DNA from: an uncultured Cyclobacteriaceae bacterium
GTDB taxonomy: Bacteria; Bacteroidota; Bacteroidia; Cytophagales; Cyclobacteriaceae
Direction: 5' to 3'
Length of the DNA stretch: 64,000 nt
Assembly: GCA_937958005.1 (NCBI GenBank)
Contig: CALGOB010000010.1
Coordinates: forward strand, 1-64,000
Positions 47,058-56,401 of the stretch are shown piece after piece. The notes below the pieces were generated by a model. It saw only the letters and a list, made by a program, of their open reading frames with translations. It ran no database searches and was not told where the DNA came from. The position numbers and the translations under genes are program-made. Positions within the stretch are counted from its first letter, which is position 1. Every line of letters begins with the position of its first letter.

Positions 47058-48223
47058 TTCTCCATGTATTTATAACCACTCCCTGTATTGAGCAATAATA
47101 TATTTTCATCTGTCCGAATGCTTTCTGATCTGGTTAACATCTTTAACGCTTCCCAAATAGCTGCCCCTTCAGGAGAAATCAAAATACCTTCTGAACTACT
47201 AATTTCTGCCACACCTGCTAAAATTTGTTGATCCGAAACTGCAATTGCACTTCCATTAGATTCTTTTAACACTCGCATAATCATGTCTTCCCCAAAGGCA
47301 TGAGGAACTGACAAACCATTTGCAATAGACATTTTATAGGAATCACTATCCTGTATAACATTATTATAGGTATCTACTATTGGGGTACATTGTGTCGTTT
47401 GTACAGCTATCATTCTTGGCAATTTGGTTGAAGCAATCCAGCCCAATTGGATCATTTCTTGAAATGCTTTCCAGATTCCCAACAAGCCAGTGCCTCCACC
47501 AGTAGGGTACAAAATTACATCTGGTAAAATCCAATTCATCTGTTCTGCAATTTCATAACCCATAGTCTTTTTTCCTTCCAAACGATACGGTTCTTTTAAA
47601 GTAGCCATGTTAAAAGCGCCAGTTTTCTGCTGGATCTCCCCTGCTACTTTCCCGCATTGATTAATCAGGCCATCTACTAAAAATAATTCCGCACCATAAT
47701 GCTTACATTCATCTTGAAACATTTTTGGAGTTCCTATAGGCATAACTATAGTAGCTTTAATCCCAGCAGCGGCGCAATAAGCACTTAATGCTCCCCCTGC
47801 ATTTCCTGCCGTAGGGACAACACATTCTTGTACCCCATGTTCAACTGCCTTAGATACAGCCATGCTTATACCTCTAGCTTTGAAAGAGCCTGTAGGGTTA
47901 AGTCCTTCGTCTTTCACTGCTAAGTAATCATAACCATATCGATTGGCCAGTCTTCCCAGAGGTAATATTGGAGTCATCCCCTCCCCTAATGTCACCTTAT
48001 TTTTGCTATTGAAAAGAGGTAACATTTCTGCATAACGCCACATTGTCTGCTCTCTACCTATTAAATCTTCTTTAGCAAATACATCTTTGAAATCGTAATT
48101 AGTAACTAATGGTTTATTGCAACATGGGGAAAAAGTATGAAGCTTCTCTATATCGTAAACTCTACTGCATTGTGAACAAGAGAGGTGAGTTGCATTTGAA
48201 ATGGTATCAATGACATTTTTCAT
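47036..48223 (-). CDS. thrC: Threonine synthase
   Basis: 395 residues. N-terminal zinc-ribbon-like CSQCSRVYDIEKLHTFSPCC, typical of the B. subtilis/plant-like class. PLP lysine in NPTGSFKARGISMA; phosphate loop region PTAGNAGGALSAYCA; VILYPTGGGTGLLGIW. Makes threonine from O-phosphohomoserine. The last residues and the stop (LIPKGY-TAA) come from repeat R1 copy 3, which abuts the gene; the family's domain is complete before that (GSGYKYMEN). Threonine synthase is the best name, although related PLP lyases of this fold exist. A LysR regulator gene lies 71 bases upstream on the same strand. Confidence 0.88.
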   Translation of the reverse strand: MKNVIDTISNATHLSCSQCSRVYDIEKLHTFSPCCNKPLVTNYDFKDVFAKEDLIGREQTMWRYAEMLPLFNSKNKVTLGEGMTPILPLGRLANRYGYDYLAVKDEGLNPTGSFKARGISMAVSKAVEHGVQECVVPTAGNAGGALSAYCAAAGIKATIVMPIGTPKMFQDECKHYGAELFLVDGLINQCGKVAGEIQQKTGAFNMATLKEPYRLEGKKTMGYEIAEQMNWILPDVILYPTGGGTGLLGIWKAFQEMIQLGWIASTKLPRMIAVQTTQCTPIVDTYNNVIQDSDSYKMSIANGLSVPHAFGEDMIMRVLKESNGSAIAVSDQQILAGVAEISSSEGILISPEGAAIWEALKMLTRSESIRTDENILLLNTGSGYKYMENLIPKGY

Positions 48224-48294
48224 GCCTCAATATTGCAGAAATACTTATAACTTTAAAAATAGAAACTTATTATAAGTCATAACCTAAAGTTATA

Positions 48295-49182
48295 CTATTT
48301 CATTGATTCTTTAATAAAATAACGAAGCATACCTATACTTTCCTCCCCTTTTCTCATTACAAAATTAAACTCTCTTTCTACTCTAAATGAATCAATTTTA
48401 ATTTCTCTTAATTCCCCATTAGTCAATTCCTTCTCAACTGACAATCTAGATAAAAAGCCTATAGCCTCACCTGCTACTAAATAGTTTTTTAACGCTTCTG
48501 TACCACCCAATCTTGCAATGATGTTTAATTCACCCATCTTTACTGAGTGTTTTTCTAACTCCTTAGTCAATACTGATAAGGTTCCAGATCCTCTTTCTCT
48601 CAATGCCAAAGGGACCTCCTTTAATTGTGCCACTTTCAATCCTTTTCTTCCATAAGGGCTTTTACTAGAACATACTGATATGATTTCATCTTTCATGAAA
48701 GGCTGATATTGAACGGTATTTATTTGATGATTAGTCTCTATACATGCTAAATCAATCTCTTGATCCACCAATGCTTTTAATACATTTTCACTGTTTCTAT
48801 TAATTAATAGGATTTTGGTCAATGGATATTTCTTATGGAATGCCGATAATATTTTGGGCATTACATATAATGAAATGGTTGTGCTTGCACCTATTTTCAA
48901 TTCACCTTTAGTATCTAATTGACCCTTAACTAGATCAAAATCAGATTGTATTTGTCTCTGGATCAATTTAGCTTTTTGTAAGTTCTCAAAAAGCTTTTTA
49001 CCTGATCTAGTAGGCTTAATGGTATTACCATGTCTTTCAAACAAGGCAATTCCTATTTCCATCTCTAAATTCTTAACCTGTTTACTGATAGCAGGTTGTG
49101 AAATAAATAATTCTGATGCAGCTTTTGAAAAGCTCAAATGTGTTGCTACCGAAAAAAAAACCTCATATTTAAATGCCAACAT
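48295..49182 (-). CDS. LysR family transcriptional regulator
   Basis: 295 residues. Winged helix-turn-helix at the N-terminus (VATHLSFSKAASELFISQPAISKQVKNLE), then the two-lobed effector-binding domain (LKIGASTTISLYVMPKIL at its start). It resembles the CysL/YtlI-type LysR proteins in length and in the KIGAS...YVMP segment. It precedes thrC on the same strand by 71 bases. Whether it controls thrC, the divergent molybdoenzyme gene or genes elsewhere cannot be read from the sequence. Confidence 0.92.
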   Translation of the reverse strand: MLAFKYEVFFSVATHLSFSKAASELFISQPAISKQVKNLEMEIGIALFERHGNTIKPTRSGKKLFENLQKAKLIQRQIQSDFDLVKGQLDTKGELKIGASTTISLYVMPKILSAFHKKYPLTKILLINRNSENVLKALVDQEIDLACIETNHQINTVQYQPFMKDEIISVCSSKSPYGRKGLKVAQLKEVPLALRERGSGTLSVLTKELEKHSVKMGELNIIARLGGTEALKNYLVAGEAIGFLSRLSVEKELTNGELREIKIDSFRVEREFNFVMRKGEESIGMLRYFIKESMK

Positions 49183-49242
49183 AATTGAGTAGTAAACTAA
49201 TCTTTAACAATTATTTTCTGATTGCCTGTTGATCAATCATGA

Positions 49243-49551
49243 TCAATATCGCTTTAAATCAACTACTGAGCTCAGGACTAAATCTTTATATTTATTGAAT
49301 TCTAATTGGAAAACTGTCATATCAGCAGGAATAAACGCTTCTTTTTCCATAACAATGTATTTACTTAATGCCCCTTTAGGTCTAACAGGTCTTTTATCAA
49401 ATCCATTACTGCATTTACGGCAAATGTTTTCAAAAATATTCTTAGCACAATTTTGGCAATAAACACACTTAAAAGCACAGATCATAGCTCCAGAATTTTC
49501 AGAGAAAAGCTTCTTTCTACAATTTTCATATACTGGCCTTAATCCTAACAT
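49243..49551 (-). CDS. DUF1272 zinc-ribbon protein with C-terminal extension
   Basis: 102 residues from the ATG at 49551; the frame is open to 49584 but DUF1272 proteins begin M-L-x-LRP, as here (MLGLRPVYENCRKKL). Cysteines in ENC, MICAFKCVYCQNCA and CRKCS match the family's zinc-binding layout, and KRPVRPKG closes it. The family is normally about 60-75 residues; here about 40 more follow (SKYIVMEKEAFIPADMTVF) that I do not recognise. Function of the family is unknown. It lies between the LysR gene and the molybdoenzyme gene. Confidence 0.75.
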   Translation of the reverse strand: MLGLRPVYENCRKKLFSENSGAMICAFKCVYCQNCAKNIFENICRKCSNGFDKRPVRPKGALSKYIVMEKEAFIPADMTVFQLEFNKYKDLVLSSVVDLKRY

Positions 49552-49687
49552 AAGTAAATCTATCAATATTATGATCCACCCCAAAGACTTATCTTAAATT
49601 CCAAAATGTTCTAAAATATAGATTCATCATCTAACTACTCTTCCTTCCTTTTTGTTAACTTAACCTTAAATACTATTGAGCAGTCAA

Positions 49688-51994
49688 ATGAGTAACAGTA
49701 CAGAGAGAAAAGTTTCGGTAACAGGGCCTACAGAAGTTAGCAAACTTCTTCTGAAAGAACCAGCAGAGTATGCAGCTGGATTTACCGGGATCAAAGTTGC
49801 CTTGGCACATACATTTAAAGAAATGGGTGTAAGCAAATCTTTAAAAACTCTTTCACATATGAACCAACATGATGGATTTGACTGTCCTGGATGTGCATGG
49901 CCTGATCCTGAAAAAAGATCTAAACTAGGTGAGTACTGTGAAAATGGAGCAAAAGCATTAGCTGAGGAAGCTACCTTTTTAAAAACTGACGAAGACTTTT
50001 TTTCGAAACATTCTGTAGAAGAACTTTCAAATTGGAGTGATTATCAGCTGGGAAAAAGCGGAAGGTTAGTATGCCCATTAGTTTTAAAACCAGGTAAAGT
50101 CCATTATGAGGCAATCAGTTGGGAAGATTCTTTTGCTTTAATAAATCAGCATTTAAGTAAATTGGATAGTCCAGAAGAAGCTATTTTTTATACCTCAGGG
50201 AGATCAAGCAATGAGGCTGCTTTCTTATATGGTTTGTTTGTAAGACAATTTGGGACAAATAATATGCCTGATTGTTCCAATATGTGCCATGAATCTAGTG
50301 GGGTTGCCTTAAACGAGACACTTGGAATTGGGAAAGGCTCTGTAACCTTAGATGACTTTGAGCATGCTGAGGTAGTGATCGTTATGGGGCAAAACCCCGG
50401 GACAAATCATCCTAGAATGCTCTCTGCATTACAAAAATGTAAAGATAATGGTGGGAAAATAGCCACCATCAACCCGCTCAGAGAAGCAGGGCTTGTGAGG
50501 TTTAAAAATCCTCAGCAGATAGGTGGACTCATCGGGAATGGCACTATTTTGACTGATTATTTTTTACAGGTCAAAATTAATGAGGATGTTTCCTTGCTAA
50601 AATTAATCATTAAGAAATTAATAAAGCTAGCTGAAGAAGAGCCTACTGTTTTAGATCAAAATTTTATTAAAGAAAAGACTGAGGGGTACAAAGAATTATT
50701 AATCGATTTAGCCGCTTATCAGGAAGATACTTTATTGGATAAATGTGGTGTCTCAGAGGAGGTTATAGATGAATTAGTTAAAGAATTGGCCACTAAAAAA
50801 AGGATCATTGTCTGTTGGGCAATGGGACTTACACAACATAAAAACGCTGTTGATAACATCAAGGAAATAGTTAACCTGCTTCTGCTAAAAGGTAGTATCG
50901 GTAAAAAAGGGGCTGGTACCTGCCCTGTGAGAGGGCATAGCAATGTACAAGGTGATAGAACTGTGGGAATTATGCATCATGTGTCTCAACCTCTGAATAG
51001 TGCCATTGAGAAAACATTTGGATTTAAGCCTCCAAGTAAAGAAGGTTTAGATACCGTACATGCGATACAGGCAATGTATGATGGAAAGGCAAAAATTTTC
51101 ACCTCCTTAGGTGGGAATTTCGTATCTGCAGCATCAGATACTCATTACACGGCCAAAGCCTTACAGAATTGTGAATTGACTGTATCTATCAGCACCAAAT
51201 TAAATAGAACTCATCTTATAACAGGTAAAACTGCTTTAATCTTACCTACTCTGGGTCGATCTGAAATGGATTTTAAAGATGGCAAAAAACGTTTTGTAAC
51301 TGTAGAAAATAGCATGGGTAAAGTTCATAGGTCTTCTGGTCTTCTCCCACCTACATCTAATTTATTAAAAAGCGAACCCGAAATAATTGCCCAGTTAGGG
51401 CACCTGCGCTTTGGGAGTAAAACAATAGACTGGCAATCTATGGGTAGAAATTATGACCTAATCAGAGAAAAAATTGCTGAAGTGATCTCTGGTTTTAAAA
51501 ACTATACTGAAAAATCAAATAACAATGGGTTCTATCTACCTAACAATGCTAGAGAAGCGGATTTTTCAAAACTCACTAATGCCAAAGCTAAATTTAGTAT
51601 CTGTAGCCCTTCAAAACTTAATTTGTTGCCAAATGAATTTATCATGATGACTATTCGGTCACATGACCAGTTTAACACGACTGTCTATGGCCTAAATGAT
51701 CGGTATAGGGGAATATTCAACGAAAGGAGAGTTGTCTTCATTAATGAAATCGACCTAAAGAAACTAGGCTATAAACATCTAGACCAAGTGAATATTATGA
51801 GCAATTATGACAATCAAATAAGAACAGCTAAGAATTTCTGGTTGGTTAAATATGACATCCCGGCTGGCAATTTAGCATCCTATTTCCCAGAAACCAATGT
51901 GTTAGTCCCCATCCATCTTTTTGCTAAAAAAAGTAATACACCCATTAGCAAGTCTATCGTAGTTAAACTAGAGAAAATAAATCAACCAATTTAA
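49688..51994 (+). CDS. FdhF/YdeP family molybdopterin oxidoreductase
   Basis: 768 residues from the ATG at 49688; an in-frame TTG at 49676 is less likely. Motifs of the FdhF/YdeP group: GFDCPGCAWPDPEKR near residue 60, IFYTSGRSSNEAAFL, DCSNMCHESSGVAL, VVIVMGQNPGTNHPRML and GTCPVRGHSNVQGDRT, with a C-terminal molybdopterin-binding domain (MTIRSHDQFNTTVYG). The family resembles formate dehydrogenase H but lacks the N-terminal Fe4S4 cysteines and its substrate is largely unknown. No fdhD, moa or mob gene is in the window. Its stop overlaps that of the convergent hydrolase gene. Confidence 0.92.
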   Translation: MSNSTERKVSVTGPTEVSKLLLKEPAEYAAGFTGIKVALAHTFKEMGVSKSLKTLSHMNQHDGFDCPGCAWPDPEKRSKLGEYCENGAKALAEEATFLKTDEDFFSKHSVEELSNWSDYQLGKSGRLVCPLVLKPGKVHYEAISWEDSFALINQHLSKLDSPEEAIFYTSGRSSNEAAFLYGLFVRQFGTNNMPDCSNMCHESSGVALNETLGIGKGSVTLDDFEHAEVVIVMGQNPGTNHPRMLSALQKCKDNGGKIATINPLREAGLVRFKNPQQIGGLIGNGTILTDYFLQVKINEDVSLLKLIIKKLIKLAEEEPTVLDQNFIKEKTEGYKELLIDLAAYQEDTLLDKCGVSEEVIDELVKELATKKRIIVCWAMGLTQHKNAVDNIKEIVNLLLLKGSIGKKGAGTCPVRGHSNVQGDRTVGIMHHVSQPLNSAIEKTFGFKPPSKEGLDTVHAIQAMYDGKAKIFTSLGGNFVSAASDTHYTAKALQNCELTVSISTKLNRTHLITGKTALILPTLGRSEMDFKDGKKRFVTVENSMGKVHRSSGLLPPTSNLLKSEPEIIAQLGHLRFGSKTIDWQSMGRNYDLIREKIAEVISGFKNYTEKSNNNGFYLPNNAREADFSKLTNAKAKFSICSPSKLNLLPNEFIMMTIRSHDQFNTTVYGLNDRYRGIFNERRVVFINEIDLKKLGYKHLDQVNIMSNYDNQIRTAKNFWLVKYDIPAGNLASYFPETNVLVPIHLFAKKSNTPISKSIVVKLEKINQPI

Positions 51995-52953
51995 TTCCTA
52001 ATAAAATCATTTACTCTACTGACATACTCTGATGAGTATTTTGGATTTGTATAAATTTTAACGTGACTAGCACTATCCATAAACCATGTTTTAACCAAAG
52101 GACTATTTAACTTTTCTACTTCTTTTTTAGTTTGTTCTGCAGAAGTAGTTAAATCGTGGTTACTCTGTATAATTAGCATAGGTATATCATGTCCTTTCAT
52201 CAATTCGGAAAGTTTTAATTTAGAAGCATAATTATCTATTTCCTCATTAAAAAGCTCAAGAGTGTTTTCGTAAACAAATTCTGGTAATTTTAGCTTTGAA
52301 GCATTATCCATTAGTAATTGTTCTACATTCGTCAATGGACTATCTGTAATAATTTTTTGAATATCGTAATTATCTGATTGGAGTTCCCTCCTATCCAGGA
52401 AAGTATAACTTGCCATAGCACCCATTGAAAAACTATATAAAATAAAATGTTCTTGTTTTTTCGTGTTTTTAAGGTATGCTAGACCGCCTGCAATATCCTG
52501 AGCAAAAGAGTACCCCATAAAAGTTCTCGCCGTGGTAGATTTACCAGAATTTCTCATATCTGCTAAAAACACATTGTACAGAGTATCAATGCCTTTTTCT
52601 TTTAACAAACCTAAATATTTCATGGTTTTCAACCTATTAGAGGTCCTTCCATGTATTAAAAATATGGTACTATCTGTCTTCTTAGATGACTTAATAAACC
52701 ATCCGCTTAACACCAAACTATCAATTGCAGAATAAAAAGACACTTCTTCTGTATTATAGTATCCATAGTCCTCAGGTTTCTGATAATTTCCTAGTTCATA
52801 TTCAGCTAACCAAGTAGAATCTTCCAAAACCCTTTCAAAAGTAAAAGGTTCAAAATCTGTAATTTTCTGATATACGAATTGTGGTAAATAGAAATACACA
52901 AGTGTTAAAGCCAAAAGTATCACCACTAATATTCCATATAGGACTTTTTTCAT
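51991..52953 (-). CDS. Membrane-anchored alpha/beta hydrolase
   Basis: 320 residues. One N-terminal membrane segment (VLYGILVVILLALTLVYFYL). The alpha/beta hydrolase core has IFLIHGRTSNRLKTM (oxyanion region), the nucleophile in YSFSMGAMASYTF, an Asp in IQSNHDLTTS and a His in DSASHVKIYT, a complete triad. It is like the YqkD/BaeM... class of 'alpha/beta hydrolase' proteins with an outside-facing esterase or peptidase domain. The gene converges with the molybdoenzyme gene and the two stop codons overlap. Confidence 0.85.
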   Translation of the reverse strand: MKKVLYGILVVILLALTLVYFYLPQFVYQKITDFEPFTFERVLEDSTWLAEYELGNYQKPEDYGYYNTEEVSFYSAIDSLVLSGWFIKSSKKTDSTIFLIHGRTSNRLKTMKYLGLLKEKGIDTLYNVFLADMRNSGKSTTARTFMGYSFAQDIAGGLAYLKNTKKQEHFILYSFSMGAMASYTFLDRRELQSDNYDIQKIITDSPLTNVEQLLMDNASKLKLPEFVYENTLELFNEEIDNYASKLKLSELMKGHDIPMLIIQSNHDLTTSAEQTKKEVEKLNSPLVKTWFMDSASHVKIYTNPKYSSEYVSRVNDFIRN

Positions 52954-53169
52954 TGGGTAAAATTAAAAACTTTATAAATTATTCTTCTAATTTAAGCATA
53001 CACTTTAGACCAACATTCAGTTTTCTCCAACGAAAAATAAAAATAGTACTATTTTCAACCTATTCTAACAGAAAAATCTAATGAACCACAAATGAAAATA
53101 GTTGCAATTCTTCACTTAATTTTATAATGACCTTTCTTCATTTAAAGGCCTTCTTAGTAAATTGCAAGC

Positions 53170-55443
53170 ATGTTGGAAAATGGTAGCGAAGATTATCTCT
53201 CTGGTTTAAATCCACCGCAAGAAGAAGGCGTAGTGAATACCGAAGGCCCTACAATGATTATTGCAGGAGCGGGATCAGGTAAAACAAGGGTACTTACTTT
53301 GAGAATGGCTCACTTAATACGTGCCAAAAATGTGGACCCCTTTTCTATTTTAGCACTGACTTTTACAAATAAAGCCGCGAGTGAAATGAGAAAAAGGGTG
53401 GAAAGTGTAGTAGGAACAGATGCAAGGAATCTTTGGATGGGGACTTTTCACTCTGTTTTTTCAAGGATATTGAGAGCTGAGGCAAGTAAGCTTGGTTATC
53501 CAAGTAATTTTACCATTTATGATACAGACGATAGTAAATCACTCATAAAAACCATCGTAAAAGAATATGGTTTAGACGATAAATTATATAAGCCAAATGT
53601 AGTTTATAATCGCATTTCTTCTGCTAAGAATAGATTAGTTAGTTGGAGAGAATATATCAACAATCCCATTTTCAAGGAAGACGATGCAAGCAATATGAAG
53701 CCTGAAATGGGTAAAATCTACAAAACATATGTAGAAAGGTGTTTCAAGGCAGATGCAATGGATTTTGATGATTTATTATTCAATACCAATGTCTTATTTC
53801 GAGATCATTTAGATGTCTTAAATAAATATCAACAAAGATTTCAATACCTACTCATAGATGAGTTTCAAGACACCAATGTATCTCAATATTTAATTGCAAA
53901 AAAACTAGCTGCAGTACGTAGGAACATTTGTGTTGTAGGAGATGATGCACAAAGTATTTATGCTTTTAGAGGAGCTGATATTCAAAATATCCTTAATTAC
54001 GAAAAAGATTATCCAGAACTTAGGGTAATTAAACTAGAACAAAATTACAGGTCTTCTCAAAATATTGTGAACGCGGCTAATTCTGTTATTAGAAATAACA
54101 AAGGTCAACTTGAGAAAAGTGTTTGGACAGCCAACAATCAAGGGGAACTAATTGATTTAATAAAAGCTACATCAGATAACGAGGAAGGAAGATTAGTCGC
54201 ATCCTCTATTTTTGAAGCAAAAGTTAATAATCAACTCAAAAACAGTGATTTCGCTATTCTGTATAGAACCAATAGCCAATCTAGGGCAATGGAAGAAGCC
54301 CTGAGAAGAGCCAATTTGAAATACAAAATAATAGGAGGCTTATCCTTTTATCAAAGAAAAGAAATTAAAGACATTATTTCCTACATCCGCTTTGTAATCA
54401 ACCCAAATGACGAACAGGCAATGCGGAGAATTATCAATCTACCCAAACGCGGTATTGGCCCCGGTTCTATTGAGAAGATAATAGTAGCAGCTAATGAGCA
54501 CAACATTTCCGTCTGGGAAGTACTTCAGAAAGCTGGAGGTTACCTAACTGGTAGAGTAGCAACGGTCTTAGATCAATTTGCAACTCTTATTAAGAGTTTT
54601 CAACTGTCTGTAGAAAAAAGAGATGCATTTGAAGCGGCATCTTTAATTGCTAAAAATTCGGGTTTATTGAAAGAGTTGTATGAAGACAAAACTGTAGAAG
54701 GGCTCAGTCGGTATGAAAATGTACAAGAATTACTTAATGCGATCAAGGAATTTACAGATGATGAGGGAAGGGAAGACAAAAGTTTAGGAGCATTTTTGCA
54801 AGAAGTTGCTTTACTAACAGATGCTGATAATCAAAATAGTGATGATACTGATTTCATTACCTTAATGACTGTACACTCAGCCAAGGGATTGGAATTTAAA
54901 AATGTCTTTATTGTTGGTTTAGAAGAAGATTTGTTTCCTTCACAAATGATGTTGAACAGTAGGGCTGATTTAGAGGAAGAAAGAAGGCTATTTTATGTGG
55001 CAATTACAAGGGCGGAGAATAAACTTTCTCTATCATATGCGCTAAACCGATATCGTTTTGGCAGATTGAAAACATGTGAACCAAGTAGGTTTTTAGAAGA
55101 AATTGATAATTCTTTCCTAAATATTCCCAGAAGAACATCAATGAAATCTGGTTCAGATTCTCCTTCTCAAAGTTATTATGCCAAAAATTTTGTAAACAAT
55201 ATGAAATCACAAACCAATCGGCGTTTTGTGAAACATACATCACATTCTCCAAGCAAAAATTTTGTACCTTCCGACACTGCAGACCTAGAAGTAGGTATGA
55301 AAGTAGAACACCCCAAATTTGGATTTGGAAAAGTTATAGAAATTGACAGAGACGGAACTAACCAAAAAGCAAAGGTTGATTTTGAGAACAATGTTGGTGA
55401 AAAAACATTATTACTTTCATTTGCTAAATTAAAAATTCATTGA
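53170..55443 (+). CDS. UvrD/PcrA-type ATP-dependent DNA helicase
   Basis: 757 residues. Walker A in IAGAGSGKTRVLTLRMA, motif Ib TFTNKAASEMRKRV, Walker B LLIDEFQDTN, GDDAQSIYAFRGA (motif III), QNYRSSQNIV (IV), and VHSAKGLEFKNVFIVGLEE with VAITRAENKLSLSYA (V and VI). The C-terminal 70 residues (VGMKVEHPKFGFGKVIEID) are the Tudor-like domain that binds RNA polymerase in UvrD/PcrA. It unwinds DNA 3' to 5' in repair, mismatch repair and transcription-coupled repair. Confidence 0.95.
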   Translation: MLENGSEDYLSGLNPPQEEGVVNTEGPTMIIAGAGSGKTRVLTLRMAHLIRAKNVDPFSILALTFTNKAASEMRKRVESVVGTDARNLWMGTFHSVFSRILRAEASKLGYPSNFTIYDTDDSKSLIKTIVKEYGLDDKLYKPNVVYNRISSAKNRLVSWREYINNPIFKEDDASNMKPEMGKIYKTYVERCFKADAMDFDDLLFNTNVLFRDHLDVLNKYQQRFQYLLIDEFQDTNVSQYLIAKKLAAVRRNICVVGDDAQSIYAFRGADIQNILNYEKDYPELRVIKLEQNYRSSQNIVNAANSVIRNNKGQLEKSVWTANNQGELIDLIKATSDNEEGRLVASSIFEAKVNNQLKNSDFAILYRTNSQSRAMEEALRRANLKYKIIGGLSFYQRKEIKDIISYIRFVINPNDEQAMRRIINLPKRGIGPGSIEKIIVAANEHNISVWEVLQKAGGYLTGRVATVLDQFATLIKSFQLSVEKRDAFEAASLIAKNSGLLKELYEDKTVEGLSRYENVQELLNAIKEFTDDEGREDKSLGAFLQEVALLTDADNQNSDDTDFITLMTVHSAKGLEFKNVFIVGLEEDLFPSQMMLNSRADLEEERRLFYVAITRAENKLSLSYALNRYRFGRLKTCEPSRFLEEIDNSFLNIPRRTSMKSGSDSPSQSYYAKNFVNNMKSQTNRRFVKHTSHSPSKNFVPSDTADLEVGMKVEHPKFGFGKVIEIDRDGTNQKAKVDFENNVGEKTLLLSFAKLKIH

Positions 55444-55537
55444 ACCATACTTGAAGGATTGTGAGTGAATCATGCAAAAATCCTAAAGAAACGGTTCTTA
55501 TCTAACCCTGACACTTATATTTCATTAAAAGAGTCAG

Positions 55538-55649
55538 CAATGAACCAACCCCGACCCAAGGGTACGGGGTATCTATGGGCAATAATTTAATGATCGACTC
55601 AAGAGTCGGGGTGCCCGACCAGGGGAATTAATATCCCTTAGGGATTAAA
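55538..55649. repeat. Multi-hairpin dispersed repeat (family R1), copy 4
   Basis: Nearly identical to copy 3, with the same spacer (GGGCAATAATTTAATGATCG). It differs by a short insertion after AGAGTCGGGG: about 13 bases containing TGCCCGACCAGGGG, which itself echoes the repeat's CCCCGACC motif. It is about 95 bases after the helicase stop. Confidence 0.8.
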
Positions 55650-55671
55650 GATGACCTATAAAGTCAATGCT

Positions 55672-55773
55672 TTAACCTGCATTGTGCTTAGATTATTAAG
55701 AGAAAATCATAAATAGCCGTTATACCAGTTTAGATTTAAAGGGCGTATATCTATTACCCTAAGTTCGGGTTAA
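55672..55773. repeat. Shortened, inverted relative of the fold-back element (family R2)
   Basis: The reverse complement of 55672-55732 (ending ...CTATTTATGATTTTCTCTT and AATCTAAGCACAATGCAGGTTAA) matches the right end of copy B with moderate changes; the opposite end is TTCGGGTTAA at 55764-55773. Both ends are bordered by TTAA. About 80 bases of the other arm are missing, so it cannot form the full fold-back and looks like a deletion derivative. Confidence 0.6.
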
Positions 55774-55837
55774 GAAACCAACTTTAGTAGGTCTACATCC
55801 AGTTTTTGATAGATTAGTTAGTGGTTCCTTGCTGTTT

Positions 55838-55975
55838 AAGATCGACCTTAGAGCGATTGACGGGGTCCTTTAAAAGGCTAGGGTCTTGGCCACCTCAAAT
55901 CTGCTTCATTTTTACCACCGCCGTGGCAAACCGCTGAAAAAAGGAAAATCTAGTTTAGCTTGAAGACGGAGTCCA
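55838..55975. repeat. GC-rich dispersed repeat (family R3), copy 2, inverted
   Basis: Reverse complement relative to 5034-5250. TTCCTTGCTGTTTAAGATCG and AGAGCGATTGACGGGG match the first copy nearly base for base; GGCTAGGG, the TTTTTACCACC stretch and GCTTGAAGAC follow in the same order. It is shorter than the first copy and looks partly deleted. The remaining bases to 56084 hold no gene. Confidence 0.6.
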
Positions 55976-56084
55976 GACAAAAGCAACTAGAACGGCTTCA
56001 ATGAATATTTTTGCACTTAATTGCGATAAAACCTTATCTCAAATTCAGGTAATTGTTTTTTGAAAACAAAACTCTTTTTTACCT

Positions 56085-56117
56085 AAAAAAAAAGACGTTC
56101 AAAAATTGAGCGCCTTT
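56085..56117 (-). terminator. Intrinsic terminator of signalling cassette B
   Basis: On the minus strand AAAGGCGCTC pairs with GAACGTCTTT (one G-U and one mismatch) around a seven-base loop and is followed by nine T. It ends the cassette about 35 bases after the stop of the small gene. Confidence 0.8.
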
Positions 56118-56150
56118 ATTTAAACATATTAAAACTATATTCTTGTGTCT

Positions 56151-56381
56151 TTATACAGCCACAGTCTGCGGCATTTCCATATCATAAATGGTCATTAATG
56201 CCTTATTAAAAAGCTTAAAAGTAGCTTCATCGACTGTGAATTCTTCGCTTGGTTCCTCCAAATCCTTAACAGAATAGCCCTTCTCCCTTACTTCTGGAAC
56301 AATTCTTAACACTACCCTGGGCCACGCCATAGGGGTAATATTTTCCTCACACCATTTTTTACAGTTAATGACTTTAATCAT
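56151..56381 (-). CDS. Small KWC/MAW/LEEPS protein, cassette B
   Basis: 76 residues, no signal peptide. It has the same pattern as the gene at 24108 (KKWCEENITPMAWPR, DLEEPSEEF, a final helix with LMTIYDMEM) at about 35% identity by eye. Position is the same too: 20 bases after the receiver-SpoIIE gene, last in the transcript, before a terminator. No family recognised. Conserved Trp, Cys and Trp residues suggest a fixed fold or binding surface. Confidence 0.75.
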   Translation of the reverse strand: MIKVINCKKWCEENITPMAWPRVVLRIVPEVREKGYSVKDLEEPSEEFTVDEATFKLFNKALMTIYDMEMPQTVAV

Positions 56382-56401
56382 GTTGTGTATCCTTATTTTC
56401 T

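Noticed and set aside
49229-49462. A 77-codon plus-strand frame over the DUF1272 gene
   Set aside because: Shadow frame; the opposite strand has the recognisable zinc-ribbon cysteines.
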